From: Paraphoma chrysanthemicola
Taxonomy: Eukaryota; Ascomycota; Dothideomycetes; Pleosporales; Phaeosphaeriaceae
DNA: 64,000 nt
NCBI GenBank assembly: GCA_020744225.1
Contig: JAGMWG010000026.1
Coordinates: forward strand, 62,001-126,000
Reading direction: 5' to 3'
Shown here: piece after piece, positions 46,850-59,463 of the stretch
Layout of the letters: each line of letters starts with the position of its first letter
Numbering within the stretch: the first letter of the stretch is position 1
Translations under genes and position numbers: made by a program
The notes under the pieces: model-generated
Seen by the model: only the letters and a program-made list of their open reading frames with translations
Database searches by the model: none
What the model was told of the DNA's origin: nothing

Positions 46850-49700
46850 TTAATAAGCTCTTAATAAAGATTAAGGAAGTAAAGATAAAAGTATTAATAG
46901 ATTTAGAATCTGTAAGCAACTGTATATTCCTAGACGCAGTTAAATAAGCTAGCCTTAAGACTACAGTAAAAGAAAATCTATGCTACGTTTAGGTAGCTAC
47001 TAGAGAAATAATATTAGAATAGTTAGTTATAATGTACGAGATAACAACTAATATCTATATTAATAGATACTAGATAAAGGTAACTCTAGACGTTCTAAGC
47101 TTAGCTAGTAAAGACGTTATATTAGAGCTTCTCTAGTTAAAGAATATAAACTCTAGAATAGATTAGGTAAATAACACACTATTCTTTAATAGATATATAG
47201 CTGTATATAGACCTTAGCCTACGCATAAGTAGAGTCTAGTAGTAGAAGAGAAAATAATAAATAAGATTACTTTAAACAAGACGCGCTATTAGAAAAATAG
47301 AGTAGTTAGCCTAATAGATAAAATAAAAAAAGCTATACAGGTTACAAAGAAAGAAGACGTTCTTTTACTAGTTCTAAAGGTCTACTACTAATAGAGATAT
47401 ATGTTTAAGAAACCTGTAGACTAAGTAGTGTTACTAGAATACAAACTATAAGATTATAAGATTAATCTAGAAGAAGGTAAAGAACTACTCTTCTTACTAA
47501 TATACAGACTATTAGAACTCTAACTAAAAGTAGTAAGAGAATATGTTAACAAAAACCTAGCTAAAGAATATATCTGTAAATTAGAATTACTAGTAGAATT
47601 TCTTATTCTCTTTGTACTAAAGAAAGATAGAAGTTTACAACTATGCGTTAACTATCGCAAGTTAAACGCAATAACACGAAAGAATAGATACCTACTACTA
47701 AATATCTTAGAGCTACAAGACTAACTCTTAAAGGCTAAGATATTTACCTTACTAGACTTATATAATAAGTACTACTAAATTAGAATTAAGAAAGAAGAAG
47801 AATAGAAAACAGCGTTCTAAACAAGATATAGCTACTACGAATACTGCGTTATACTATTTAGATTAACTAACGCTTCTACTACCTTTTAGGTATTAATTAA
47901 TAATATACTAAGAAAGTATCTTAATATATTTATTATAGCTTACCTTAATAATATTCTTATATACTTAAAGAATAAGAAAGACTACAAAAAGTACGTTAAG
48001 ATAGTACTAGAATACCTTAATAAATACAACCTACGCCTAAAACTATTAAAATATAGTTTCTATAAGAAAGAACTAGACTTCCTAGAATATATAGTAGGCA
48101 TCTATAGAGTACAGATTAGTAAAGAAAAAATCTGCACTATTAAAGAATAGGTAGTACTAAGAAACGTTAAAGATGTATAATTCTTTCTAGAATTTATAAA
48201 CTTTAATAGAACGTTTATTAAGAACTACTCTTAAATTACTATACTACTTATAAGACTTACACAGAAAGAAGTAATATAGAGATAGAGTAAATTATAGTAG
48301 AAAGTATTTAAATAACTTAAGTAGGCATATATAGAAGAACTAGTACTTAAGATATTTAAGCTAAATAAGCTATCTTAGTTAGAAATAGATGCCTCTAACC
48401 TAGTAATAAGTACTACCTAGATACAGCTACATAATAGAAAATAGCACTTAGTAGTATATTACTCTAAGAAATTTAGTAGAGTAGAAGAAAAATACAATAT
48501 GTATAATAAAGAACTACTTACTATAGTAGAAGCACTTAAACACTAGAAGATCTACTTATATAGTAGCTCTAAGCTTAAGATCTTTATAGACTATAAAAAT
48601 CTATAGTACTTTATAATAATAAAGGTACTTAATAGATAACAAGTTAGGTAGTCTAAACTACTAGGAGAATATAAGTTTAAGATTACTTATACTCTAGGAA
48701 AAGATAATAGTAAGGTAGATACTCTAAGCTAATAATACAATATTGTAGGCATAAAAATAATTAAGAAAGATACTATTCTTAAGACTAATAATAATAGATC
48801 TCTTAGTGCTGTAATTAAAGTTAATAATATTATAATAATTACTATTAAAGTTCTTAAGAAACTATAAGAAGCTATTATCTAAGATTATTACAATAATCTA
48901 ATTTATAGATATCTAAGAGTATTACACACAATAGAAATAATACAGCGTAACTATAGCTTTAAGAATATAAAAGATAAGATAAGCGCTTATATTAAAAAGT
49001 GCGCTAACTGTTAGAAAAATAAGTACAGTATATACGCACTATATAGAGAAATATAAGCTCTAGAAATACTAGATAAACTATAGACTAATATCTTAATAGA
49101 TTTTATTACAGAACTACTAGAATTATAAGACTTTGTAACTAGTATTATATATAATGCTATACTAGTAATTATAAATAGGTTTACTAAAGCAATAGAAGTA
49201 ATACTCTTTAGAAGAGATTATACAGTAAAATAACTAGGCTATGTTATTAATAATAGAGTAATCTACTATTACAGAATTCTAAAGACAATTATAAGTAACT
49301 AGAATAAGCTATTTATATTAAACTACTAGGCTACGCTTATAAGAGTAATTAGCATCTAAAGAAAGCTATCTATAGTATACTATCTAGAAACTAATAGATA
49401 AATAGAAAGAATAAATAGAACACTTAAGGCCTATCTATAAACTTACCTAACTCTAAAATAAGATAACTAGGTATTATTACTACCTACAGCGCAACTAGCG
49501 TATAATAACAAAATATTAGAGTTAATAGAAAGAATACTGTTCTTTACTAACTATAGAAGACACCTACACCTCTTTAAAAGAATACTACTTAGCCTAAATG
49601 CTAAAGCTGTACTACAGATAGTAGAAGAAATTAAGAGAATATATAAAGAAATGCGAGACTGTATTAAGAAGGTATAACGCTAAAGTATTTTATATGCTAA
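46850..49700 (+). pseudogene. Pol remnant (protease, reverse transcriptase, RNase H, integrase)
   Basis: Reverse transcriptase: FRLTNASTTF (the Gypsy 'FGLxNAPATF' motif) near 47860-47890, then AYLNNILIYL at about 47938-47967, where the catalytic YLDD has become YLNN. The following KYNLRLKLLKYSFYKKELDFL matches the thumb. RNase H-like sequence follows at 48.37-48.72 kb. Integrase: AILVIINRFTKA near 49160-49195 and ERINRTLKAYL near 49405-49440 match 'xDRxTK' and 'TERxNxxLxxYL'. Catalytic Asp to Asn changes and dozens of TAA/TAG stops from CAA/CAG show RIP inactivation. Confidence 0.85.
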
Positions 49701-50859
49701 TAAAAAATAAAAAACAGCTTCTTAGCTAAAAAAGAGGAATAAAGTATACCTACTTACTAGAAACTTATAAACTAAATAACTAAGTAAGAAACTAGATTAC
49801 GTTAAAGTTAGACTATTTTTAGTTCTTAAGAAAAATAGCTCTATAACATATACATTAGATCTACCTAAGAACGTAAAAGTATACTCTAGGTTCTACATTA
49901 AGCTATTAGAACTAGCTAACTCTAACACACTACTACAGCAAACCTTTTACTATATAACTAAAGAAGAAAATGAATTTAAAGTTAAGAAGATTCTAGACTA
50001 CTAAGATACTAAGCAGATTAAGCTGTAAGAATACCTAGTTAAATAGTTAGAATACAACAACATAGAGAACACTTAGAAACTAGAATATAATCTCTAAAAC
50101 TACAAATAACGCATTAAAGAATACTAGAAAAAGATAAAACAAAATTCTAACTACTAACTTTATAAATTAACGCTAACTACTAGTACAATACTACTAGCGT
50201 TCTCTAACTCTTAGAAATCTAGAAAGAACCTCTTAAAAGCTCTCTAAGTAGTAGGCAATAACTGTAAAGATAAACTAGTAGAAGAACTATTAAACGTTAT
50301 AGTCTCTGTAGCCTTCTATTCCTCTAGTTCCTAGATATTTTACTTCTTTATAGTAATCGCATTATTAGTACAATAATTTAATAAATCTATTTGTTGCTGT
50401 AACTGCTCTTCTTTTACTTACGTAATACGCAACTTCTTAAGAGCTGTCTTATATACCTTAAAAGTAGCTTCCTACTTATTACGTGATTCTTGTATTTATT
50501 TCTTTAACTTTTTCTTCTCTACTACTAGCTACTTAAATTTAGATTACGTAATCTTAACGTTACAGCGCTAGCTAAGTTAATTATAGACGTTGCATTTTCT
50601 TAAACAAACATAAACTTAATAAACGCAGTTCTTTACAATATAAGTTAAACATTTCTACACTATCTCTTTGCTAAAAACGTTAATAAAATCTATAAGATTA
50701 TAATATTGTAAAGTACTTTTAGCTAGAGGTTTCTTAGGTTGTAAAGTAGGCTGCTTAGGTATAATAGAATAAATAAAGGCTAATAGCCTCTTATAACGTA
50801 GGCACTACTTAGTTATAAAGTAGGCTAAGCTATAATTACGTAACTTAGAGATAAGTCTT

Positions 50860-50877
50860 AAAGAGAGAAGGAGATAG
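50860..50877 (+). other. polypurine tract
   Basis: AAAGAGAGAAGGAGATAG lies directly before the 3' LTR, where plus-strand DNA synthesis of LTR retroelements is primed. Confidence 0.75.
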
Positions 50878-51379
50878 TGTTATAGTTACCTTAAGAAGTA
50901 GACTAAAAGCAGCTAATTATACTCTAATTAGACGCTAATAGGTTACTAATAAGAAGCTTATAAAAACTAACTATTAATACTACACTACAGAGCTGCAGGT
51001 TACGTAACTTAATTAGTACGCTAGACTATATTAGGTACTAAGTAAGCTAAGTAGACTAAGCACTAAGCAGTACTAATTATACTAATTAACTAAGCACAAC
51101 GTGCTTAGTTACTTAGCCTCTTCTAGTATATAGATATAGATAATAAGCTCTTATAGCTTATTGTGTTTAACTTAGTATTTAATCTATAACTAGTTACTAT
51201 TTACACTTAACTTATAGTTCTCTCTATCTGTATTAGTGTAACTCTCTGCTCTTAATTATTGTTCTCTTAATCTGTCTTATTAGCAATTCTGTCTAATTCT
51301 CTCTAATACTCTATCTCTAAGAACTAACTGTAGAACCTTAAGTACACGAAGCCTGCTTCTAACTTTAGGTCTCTTTACA
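50878..51379 (+). repeat. 3' LTR of the plus-strand Gypsy element
   Basis: 502 bp, beginning TGTTATAG and ending CTTTACA, followed by the AGATT target duplication. Confidence 0.9.
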
Positions 51380-53130
51380 AGATTCTAATAGCTAAGATTA
51401 TTATAACTAGCTCTATCTTATCTCTTATAGGTTAGTATTTTTTATATTCTAATATAACTATCTCTTTTACTACTACTATATTAAGCTAGCTCTATAACAT
51501 ATTTAGTATAACACTCTTATAACGTATCTATAGTTTACTAAGAATAATATTATATTAGAGATCTAGAACTACGTATACTATAAGCTTTAAGTACTAACTA
51601 TCTAGATTATATTTAAATAAATCTAGTTATAAGATCTCTTAGTATATATTAAGAGATACTACTTATTAAAGATATTGTAGTAGAATATTAATAAACTCTC
51701 TCTTTATTTATTTTACAAATTTCTTACTTACTACACTAAAGTACTTATACTCTAAATTAACTAGTATCTTAGTAAGAAACTAATTCTCTACTACTAATAG
51801 AATAAGAAAAGGTAGCTTATTTATATTACTAAGAGCTATTTAGATTATTCTTACTATAGTGCACTAGCTAGCTAATTTCTCTATTAGAATTACTATACAC
51901 TACTTCTAACTTACGTTTAAGTTAGAAGCTACTCTTTTCTCTAGTTTTTCTATTCTAGTAATACAGCTACTACGTAGACCTTTATAGTATTGTTATTTAC
52001 TATAAACTTATAGTTCTAGACTATATAGTCTATCTATCTACATCTTATATATAGTTCTACTATATATCTTTAGTTAAATAAGAGTATAGAAATTTAAGTA
52101 AGCTCTTTTTAGCTACTTAGCTACTTCTCTTTATATTAAAGAAGAGCTACTACTCTAATAACTATTATAGAAATATTACTATTAGTATCTTTCTTAAGTA
52201 TTAGTATAAGACTTTTACTATAGTATAGAAAATAAGCTTCTAGCTATAGTATCTTAATATTAGCTAAGATCTAGTAGTACTACTAGTAGGCTGTATTGTA
52301 GTTATTATAAAAGATATCTTAGTTTATTATAATATTCTATATAGTTAGATTAAGATACTAGTAAAGCTAGATAAGCTTTTATTTATTACTCTAACTAGAA
52401 GTACTTACTATTTCTAGTAGTTAAACTTATTATATAAAAAAGTTAGTAAAGAGCTTAGTCTTTTTCTAGTAGAGCGCTTTAAGCTAAGCCTAAGCTCTCT
52501 ATATTATATATTTATTACTATACTAAAACTCTAGCTAGAATAGAAAATAGTAAGAATTAAACTTACTTTACTCTTCTATATACACGTAAAACGTAGTAAT
52601 CTTACGTTAGATTTAGAAGCTTAGCTATACCTAGATAAATAACTATATCTTCTTATTACTTCTAATAAACTCTTAGTTTATAGTAAGCTTATATTCTATT
52701 ATAAGTTTCTAAGTAGTAAAGCTAGCGCTATTATTATTAAAGAGCTTCTCTACTAAGAGTAGCTTATATTAGTCTATTTTTACTATAAGACTAGATAAAG
52801 AGAAAGTACTTATTACTAAAGTTAGAATAGAAATTATACTAAGTATTAGTCTTACTACTGTAGCTACTCTTAACGCACTATTTATACCTAAGTATAGCTC
52901 TTTTAGTTCTTATACTAGGAATATTATATCTAGGTTCTTACGTAAGTTATCTTACTATTTAACTATAGTCTAGAGAAGAGCTTCTTCTTATATACGCGCC
53001 TTCTATATATCTATAATAATTTAGAGAATCTTATTAAGAAGTTAAGATAAGAGAAAGTTAGAGAAGAACGTATTCTAGTTAAGAGAAGATATTCTTTTAC
53101 TACTTAATTAACTAAAAGAAGAGAATTTAA

Positions 53131-53286
53131 TATTATAAACTAGCTTTATACGTAGTACTAATAAGTATTAGAATAGATATAAATTCTCTTAGAGAGAGAA
53201 AGAGAGAGACTCTTTCTCTCTTTATTATATACTACTTACTAAAGTACAGCTTAAACTAGATATAGGTATAGCTTAAGTTTATTATA
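53131..53286 (-). repeat. LTR (5') of the minus-strand Gypsy element
   Basis: Partner of 38866-39021, same length, differing mainly by transitions. Followed by GCTTA at 53287-53291. Confidence 0.8.
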
Positions 53287-54850
53287 GCTTACTTATATAA
53301 AAGTAAATAACTAAGTAAAAGACTTATATATAAGCTTAGATTAGAATCTAAACTTATATATATTACTTAGAGTCTTTAACTACTATAGTATCTCTAAGAA
53401 AAGAAGCTCTAGTAAAGTATATAGCTATACTTTAAGATAATCTAATACTACTTACGTATCTAGAGAGACTAGCTCTACTATCTTAAAGATCTTTTAATAG
53501 TTATTTTCTATAAGTATATTAAAAAATATATTTTTAAAAGCTAGTAAAAAGTTTTTCTTATTAATATAAAAAATATATTAGTATACTAAGTTTTTAATAT
53601 ACTAAAAGTACTTATACTTTAATAGTAAGAAGTAAACTATATTAAGTAGTTAGAGAATATATAATAAATAGAAGAGTATATAAAGAGTTAGAATCTTATT
53701 TTTAAAGTAGTAGTTTTTAAAATTTTAGTTAAAATAGCTCTTATACTTATCTAAAATAAGTAACTTATATTCTTTTATCTAATACATTTGTATATATTAT
53801 AGTAGTGTAGCCTAGAAGGTAAAGCTAAAAGATACTTAAATATAAATAATAGAAAAAGAAGCTTCTAAGAGAGCTTTAGAAGAAGAAAGAAATAATATAT
53901 AACTAATAATTATATATAATAATTCTATATTAAGTACTCTATTCTTAGAAACTATAAAATACTCTACTATAATATATATTAAAGTACTTTAACTACTTTA
54001 AACTAAGTATATTATTTATCTAGCTATTTTTAAAGACTAAGAGCTTTTAATTATATAGTATTAAAGTCTTCTTATACTATATAAAGATATAGATATACTT
54101 TTTATAGATAATAAAGAGTAAAGTTATATATCTAGTAGTATATATACTCTAAACAACTATTATCTACTTATAATTACTTAGCTAGATTAGATTAAGTCTT
54201 ATATACTTCTCTATACTTATACCTATCTTTATAGACTTAATTATACTTATTTAGAAGCTAATCTTATTAAAGTTATATATATTATTATTATAGATACTAT
54301 ACTTAGCTTTAGTCTCTTTTACTAGCTTAAACTATATACTAATAACTATAGAATCTTTTTATAATATTTTCTATCTATTCTTAGCTTAATTAAAGACTAT
54401 TTTAAGCTTAGCTAAGTATATTATAAAGTACTTAGCTTAGTACTTACTAATAAGCTTCTTACTACGTATACTTAGTATTTTATTAGCTATATCTACTATC
54501 TTATATAGTTAGAGTATAAATTCTTATAAATTAAAGTTAAGAATATATTAGATAATTATTTACTCTTTAGTTATAGTAAGTTTCTAGAAGTTTAGATACG
54601 TTTTAATATAAAATAGTATACTATAAGTATATTAATTAAGAGTTTAGTATTTAATATTAAAGATAGTAGTAGTAGCTTAGTAACTCTTAAATTAGCTAAC
54701 TTAGATAGCTTTAAGAGTAAGTTATATTCTCTCTTTATATTTAGATAATAGTATATTAAGTACTTAAGATATAAAGAAGAAAGAATAAAGAAAGTAAGCT
54801 TAGTAAGTTTTAGATTACTTACTAATATAAGTTACTTACTAATAAATTAT
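53287..54850. repeat. older repeat, copy A, right part
   Basis: It continues copy A after the Gypsy insertion. It shares long blocks with 55200-56340, for example AGTCTTTAACTACTATAGTA (about 53370) and AGCTTAAACTATATACTAATAACTATAG (about 54325), at an offset of 1.7-1.9 kb. The element type cannot be determined because RIP has removed all coding. Confidence 0.65.
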
Positions 54851-56340
54851 ATTACTAGTATTTAATTTAGAAAATATCTTTATATTCTTTTTATATATTT
54901 ATATATTATATTTAGTTTTACTATAGTTACTATAATACTATATAGCTAGTTATACTAGTTCTTAATTACTACTACTATAAGTTTTTTTAAACTACTTTAT
55001 TATTAAGAATAGTACTAAAATTATTTATAATACTTTCTAACTATACTCTAAGATACTACTTATTTAAAAGTACTTTCTTTTATATAATTCTTACTTTATT
55101 ATTACTACTAATTACTTTTTAAGCTTATAAATATAAGTATATTAAAGTATATTTTTATATAGTATAAGTTTACTATCTTTTATAAGTTAAGAAAAGCTAG
55201 TTTAAGCTATAATAAGTAACTAAGTAAAAAACTTATATATAAGCTTTAATTAAGATCTATAAGTATTACTTAAAGTTTTTAACTACTATAGTATTTCTAA
55301 AAGAAAAGAGTTTAGTAAAGTATATTACTATACTTTAAAATAATCTAATACTACTTATATACTTAGAGAGACTAGTTTTACTATCTTAAAAGTCTTTTTA
55401 TAGTTATTTTTTATAAATATTTTAAAAAAAAAAATTTTAAAAACTAGTAAAAAGTCTTTCTTATTAATATAAAAAATATATTAGTATACTAAGTCTTTAA
55501 TATACTAAAAGTACTTATACTTTAGTAGTAAGAAGTAAATTATATTAGATAGCTAAAGAATATATAATAAATAGAAAAGTATATAAAGAGTTAAAATCTT
55601 ATTTTTAAGATAGTAGTTCTTAAACTTCTAGTTAAGATAGTACTTATAGCTATTTAAAATAAGTAGTTTATATACTTTTACTTAATATACTTTTATATAT
55701 ATATTAAAGTACTTTAACTACTCTAGACTAAGTATTTTATTTATTTAGCTATTCTTAAAAGCTAAGAGCTTTTAATTATATAGTATTAAAGTCTTCTTAT
55801 ACTATATAAAAATATAAATATATTTCTTATAAATAATAAAGAGTAAAGTTATATACTTATTAGTGTAGATACTCTAAATAACTATTATTTACTTATAATT
55901 ACTTAGCTAAATTAAACTAAGTCTTATATATCTCTTTATACTTATAACTATTTTTATAAACTTAATTAGGTTTATTTAAAAGTTAGTCTTATTAAAGTTC
56001 TATACGTTATTAATATAGATACTATACTTAGCTTTAGTCTTCTTTACTAGCTTAAACTATATACTAATAACTATAGAATCTTCTTATAGTATTCTTTACT
56101 TATTCTTAACTTAATTAAAGACTATTTTAAGCTTAGCTAAGTGTATTATAAAGTACTTAGTCTAGTACTTACTAATAGACTTTCTACTACGTATACTTAG
56201 TATCTTATTAGCTATATTTACTACTTTATATAGTTAGAGTATATATTCTTATAAATTAAGATTAAGAATATACTAAATAATTATCTACTCTTTAGTTATA
56301 GTAAGCTTATAAAAGTTTAGATAAGTTTTAGAGTATAGAG
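54850..56340. repeat. older repeat, copy B, uninterrupted
   Basis: Second copy of the older repeat, in the same orientation as copy A. Around 55195-55215 it runs straight through the position at which copy A carries the minus-strand Gypsy element, so it serves as an empty-site control. It lacks about 440 bases present in copy A. Confidence 0.65.
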
Positions 56341-56945
56341 TATTTTTAAGAGCTAATTAAAGAGATACTAGTAATTAATATTAAAGTTAGTAGCTATATA
56401 TTATAAGCTTTAAAACTAGTATATAGAATAGATCTTAAGAGTAAGCTTAATTCTACTTTCTTAGTTATTTAATATTATATTATATAGTTAAGATATAATT
56501 AAGTTACTAATATATTAGTTATACTAAGAAAAAGTAGCTAGCTTACTAATATAGTTAGCTTACTAATAGTTTACGTTATAATAATAGTATAATATTATTA
56601 CTTAAGAGTTATACTTATATACTTAATATAAATATTATTAATTTAACTAATAGTTATAAAAGTTTTATAGTACTATATAATTAAAATTATAATATTCTAA
56701 TACTAATTAGCTTATTATAGAGTATTAAGTATATTAAGCGTTAAGATAACTATAAAACTATAATGTATTATAAGAATCTAAATATAAGTACTCGTAGAAA
56801 GCTATACTATATTATCTATAGAGGCTGTAAATATTTCTGCGTGTAGAAAGAGTAGTACTTGCTTAGAGTTTAGGTACCTCGCTTATATTCTAGTGTAGAG
56901 TTTTTCCTAGAGTAAGAGATAGATATTACTTTTACTTTTGCTCTT

Positions 56946-57589
56946 ATAGTTCGACATGTGCTTCAAAAGGCTAAACTCAAGCATCAAGCCAAACCCTTTA
57001 CCTGTCGGAGAACGCCAGCCAACGATCTACCTGCAAGCGAGGTGCTTTATAGCCAGGACTAACCAAACAGAGCGGTGAGATTCTAGTGCGATACCGCATG
57101 GCGATGAAGACCTACTATAGAACGTTCATGACAACGTTGCTAAAATCCAGCATAGCTCCATGCTCGTCAAGGTCATTCCGTCCAGTGGGACCCGATAACA
57201 GTAAGAAAATCAACGATATGGGGCCGTGGTCCCGAGTGTACGAAAACAGCTTTGAAACCATCTTTGACAGCGATGATTACCATCGATTAGTCCCTCCCAA
57301 AATTCGGCGCAGATGGCATTACGATGGCTGATCTGTGCTCAATGCGTATAAACTGTGGACGTGCGGGAAGACACAGAAATTGGCACGCAGAGCCAGCATG
57401 AATATATACTCACTATATATGCGTATGGCTTACTCTATATGCGTATGAGATGAAGGGTCTTGCATATTCTTCTGTAGACTTGTTAGATGTTACTTGACGT
57501 GATCAACTGCGCCATCACACCCGATATGATGCTTTACCACCCACCCATGCAAATCATTAAGGAGATTGTCAACTTCCGCGCTCAGGTCC
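56946..57589. other. no supported gene
   Basis: First GC-normal sequence after the repeat block. An 81-codon plus frame at 57086-57331 has protein-like parts (DDYHRLVPPKIRRRWHYDG) but no further support. Confidence 0.4.
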
Positions 57590-58330
57590 CTACCACGTTC
57601 TGCGAGAGCCCTGTTCTTACCATTGAGCGTGAGAGTACATTCGTCCTCCGTATCGATCTCCAGCCAACTTCAAGTTCTTGCTGCCGCTCGGCATTTTCCA
57701 ATGAACACTTATCTAGTAGTGCAGTCTCTTCTGCTTCTCCTTGGGACCTTCATTTGGCGAATGCTCCAGGGAATGGGCTTGCTTAGTGTCCGTGGATTCT
57801 TGTCCTGGTTCCTTATCAGTCAACGACCAAAACAATCCAGGGCCTGTATGTATACCTCCTTCTTGAACTCATGTGAAGCTTTATAATAGTCGGCAACCTT
57901 GAGAGTAAGCGGCTACTCTTGTGAGATTTCACTCTCGCTCCCAATCTCGCTTCTGCCTCTTTATGGAAGGTGCAGATGCAGGGGGTAGACTGTCAAGGAG
58001 ATCCTTCATAAGCCTCGCATGATCAGTGTTGCGTTCAATTAGATCCATCTACTCTGCTTCAAATTGCGCGTCGTCCTTCAATCGACTCGTATATTCTTCA
58101 AGCTGAACTGCTTTGAAGTCCCAGCTAAGCATTTTCTCTCATCAATATGGGACAGGAGAGTCTCTAGCACATCGCCAATGGTGTTGGCACTTGAAATCTT
58201 TTCTGACCACAGACAGCTCTGTCAGTGCGGTCTTTAGATTTGTTAAGATTCTTTGTTCTGCCTCGTTGCATAGTTTCATCCATGGTACGATGTGATGACT
58301 GTGCTGCATGCTGATTCATTATCAGAAAGT
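57590..58330 (-). pseudogene. decayed coiled-coil protein gene
   Basis: Minus-strand blocks in different frames are all helical and charged. They include ILTNLKTALTELSVVRKDF (about 58190-58250), GDVLETLLSHIDERK (about 58130-58180) and FKAVQLEEYTSRLKDD (about 58060-58120). After an in-frame TAG comes DLIERNTDHARLMKDLLDSL, then a TGA, then a Glu/Lys/Ser-rich stretch to about 57700. The heptad-like pattern points to a coiled coil. Two in-frame stops and at least two frameshifts mean it is not functional. It could be a dead relative of the coiled-coil gene at 29.9-30.6 kb, but I see no direct sequence identity. Confidence 0.5.
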
Positions 58331-58756
58331 GGCTGGCCATATAACTCATGCTTTTTCAGCTCTGCACGCCGGTGCCGTCGCGCGGAAACTCGCACCTATG
58401 ACATTCCTCCTTTGCAGATTCCTCATTGAGATAGCGAATATTGCAGGAACCTCTGAAGCCGTATCTCCAATGACATTGCACGGGCACGAAAAATGAGTCA
58501 AGGGTCCATCATGGCGGCGAGACCAAAACGCGCCAGCAATCGCTGCCGTTCATGGTCACGTATCGAGTATCACTTTCGATGGTAGCCGCCTTCGAGGCAA
58601 TGGTCCCACTCGTGCGACCACACGCTCGCGACGGCCAAGGTACTCACGGATGGCTGCAGTGAACACCCAGCAAAAATAACTTACGTCGCTAGACCTATTC
58701 CCAAACCACATTCTCCAAGATACTTCATACCCGCAACAACTCAAATACAGCGAAGG

Positions 58757-59463
58757 ATGCTCGCCGGCCAAGGAGAAAGGCTGCCACGGATACCTGCGGA
58801 CCGTGATCAAGCCAAAGCCTTCCGCCGCCACAATTGTTTCGTCCATTGTGACTCCCAAAGACCTCGCCGAGAGCACGGGTATCAAACAATGATCGCCGCG
58901 TGGAGAATTGATTGCGTGGACAACAGAAAGTTTTCTGGGCTCAAATATCCCAATTCGACCTACGCATATCAGGCCTCGATAGCGACCGTCTTACGAGACC
59001 CGTTGGATCACCAAGATTCGCAATGGAGAGATCCTGACGATACATTGCTCTTGGATATACTCGTCGACGATCTCAAGCTGCGCCAAAACGCATCGGATGT
59101 TGAGATTAGTTGTTGAAGCTCACCGACACGAAGGCCGCAACTCTTCCTGGTTTCTAAAGTTTCGCACTGAAAGCACTATGCATGGCGACCTAAGCCAAAG
59201 GCAGAGTGAGCCTCGTTTAGAGCTGGATCCTCGCGATACCTGACACCACAATTCTCGAAGATTGGAAAGGACCTTGGCTCGGATCAGTCGACTTGAAACT
59301 GGACAAGACTAGATGGTAGAGGCATTTCAACAGCGAAGAGATCTGCATCGCTTCGGCAGCTCACGATGCGGTGCTCGATCATCCTGTTAGTGTCAGTTGC
59401 ATACGCAGATTGAACTGTGTTTCGATCATGACAAATACAAGTGCATGTGATGAGGAGAAATAA
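58757..59463 (+). pseudogene. decayed gene, unknown family
   Basis: The plus frame 58757-59116 contains AAWRIDCVDNRKFSGLKYPN and a later acidic segment DPDDTLLLDILVDDLKLRQN, typical folded-protein sequence. After a stop, another frame reads ILAIPDTTILEDWKGPWLGS, then DLKLDKTRW with a TAG, then RHFNSEEICIASAAHDAVLD, to a TAA at 59461-59463. The TAG after Trp and the frame change argue for decay. The opposite-strand frame 58556-58885 overlaps the 5' part and is less convincing. No family recognised. Confidence 0.45.

Larger units (their letters stand above)
44186..51379 (+). mobile_element. Ty3/Gypsy LTR retrotransposon, plus strand, full length, RIP-degraded
   Basis: Full-length element of 7194 bp. 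LTRs of 502 bp at each end start TGTTA and end (C/T)A, with a 5-base target duplication AGATT on both sides (44181-44185 and 51380-51384). Gag-Pol order can be followed on the plus strand through many TAA/TAG codons: a zinc-knuckle remnant near 45521-45570, a protease-like segment near 46880, reverse transcriptase near 47.6-48.2 kb, RNase H near 48.4-48.7 kb and integrase near 49.0-49.5 kb. Domain order reverse transcriptase, RNase H, integrase identifies Ty3/Gypsy rather than Copia. A polypurine tract precedes the 3' LTR. The element is younger than the one it sits in, since it is complete and less AT-rich. Confidence 0.9.
38866..53286 (-). mobile_element. Ty3/Gypsy LTR retrotransposon, minus strand, RIP-degraded, split by a nested element
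   Basis: Two 156 bp LTR-like repeats of equal length (38866-39021 and 53131-53286) are flanked by the same 5-base word GCTTA (38861-38865 and 53287-53291), the target duplication. Inside, on the minus strand near 43.40-43.48 kb, the reverse transcriptase core can be read as YLDNVLIYLE, a form of the Gypsy 'YxDDxLxYS' motif with the second Asp changed to Asn. It is followed by LLQKVKLVLDLNKCNF, the usual palm-to-thumb continuation. A purine-rich tract lies inside the 3' LTR (39022-39060 on the minus strand). Removing the nested element leaves about 7.2 kb, normal for a Gypsy element. Orientation puts the Gag end at the right (51.4-53.1 kb) and the Pol end at the left. Dense stops make it inactive. 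Confidence 0.8.
36300..56945. other. AT-rich, RIP-degraded repeat block
   Basis: Composition shifts abruptly to very AT-rich, dominated by TA dinucleotides and nearly devoid of CA/TG contexts, and shifts back equally sharply near 56945. No open frame above 60 codons exists on either strand for 20 kb. This is the signature of repeat-induced point mutation acting on stacked transposons. The block resolves into an older repeat, a minus-strand Gypsy element in it, and a plus-strand Gypsy element in that one. Stretches 36300-37850 and 39200-44100 have no intact feature beyond those listed. Confidence 0.9.

Noticed and set aside
36300..56945. CRISPR array or centromeric satellite
   Set aside because: No regular short repeats with unique spacers and no satellite periodicity. 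The block is accounted for by nested retroelements and an older duplicated repeat.
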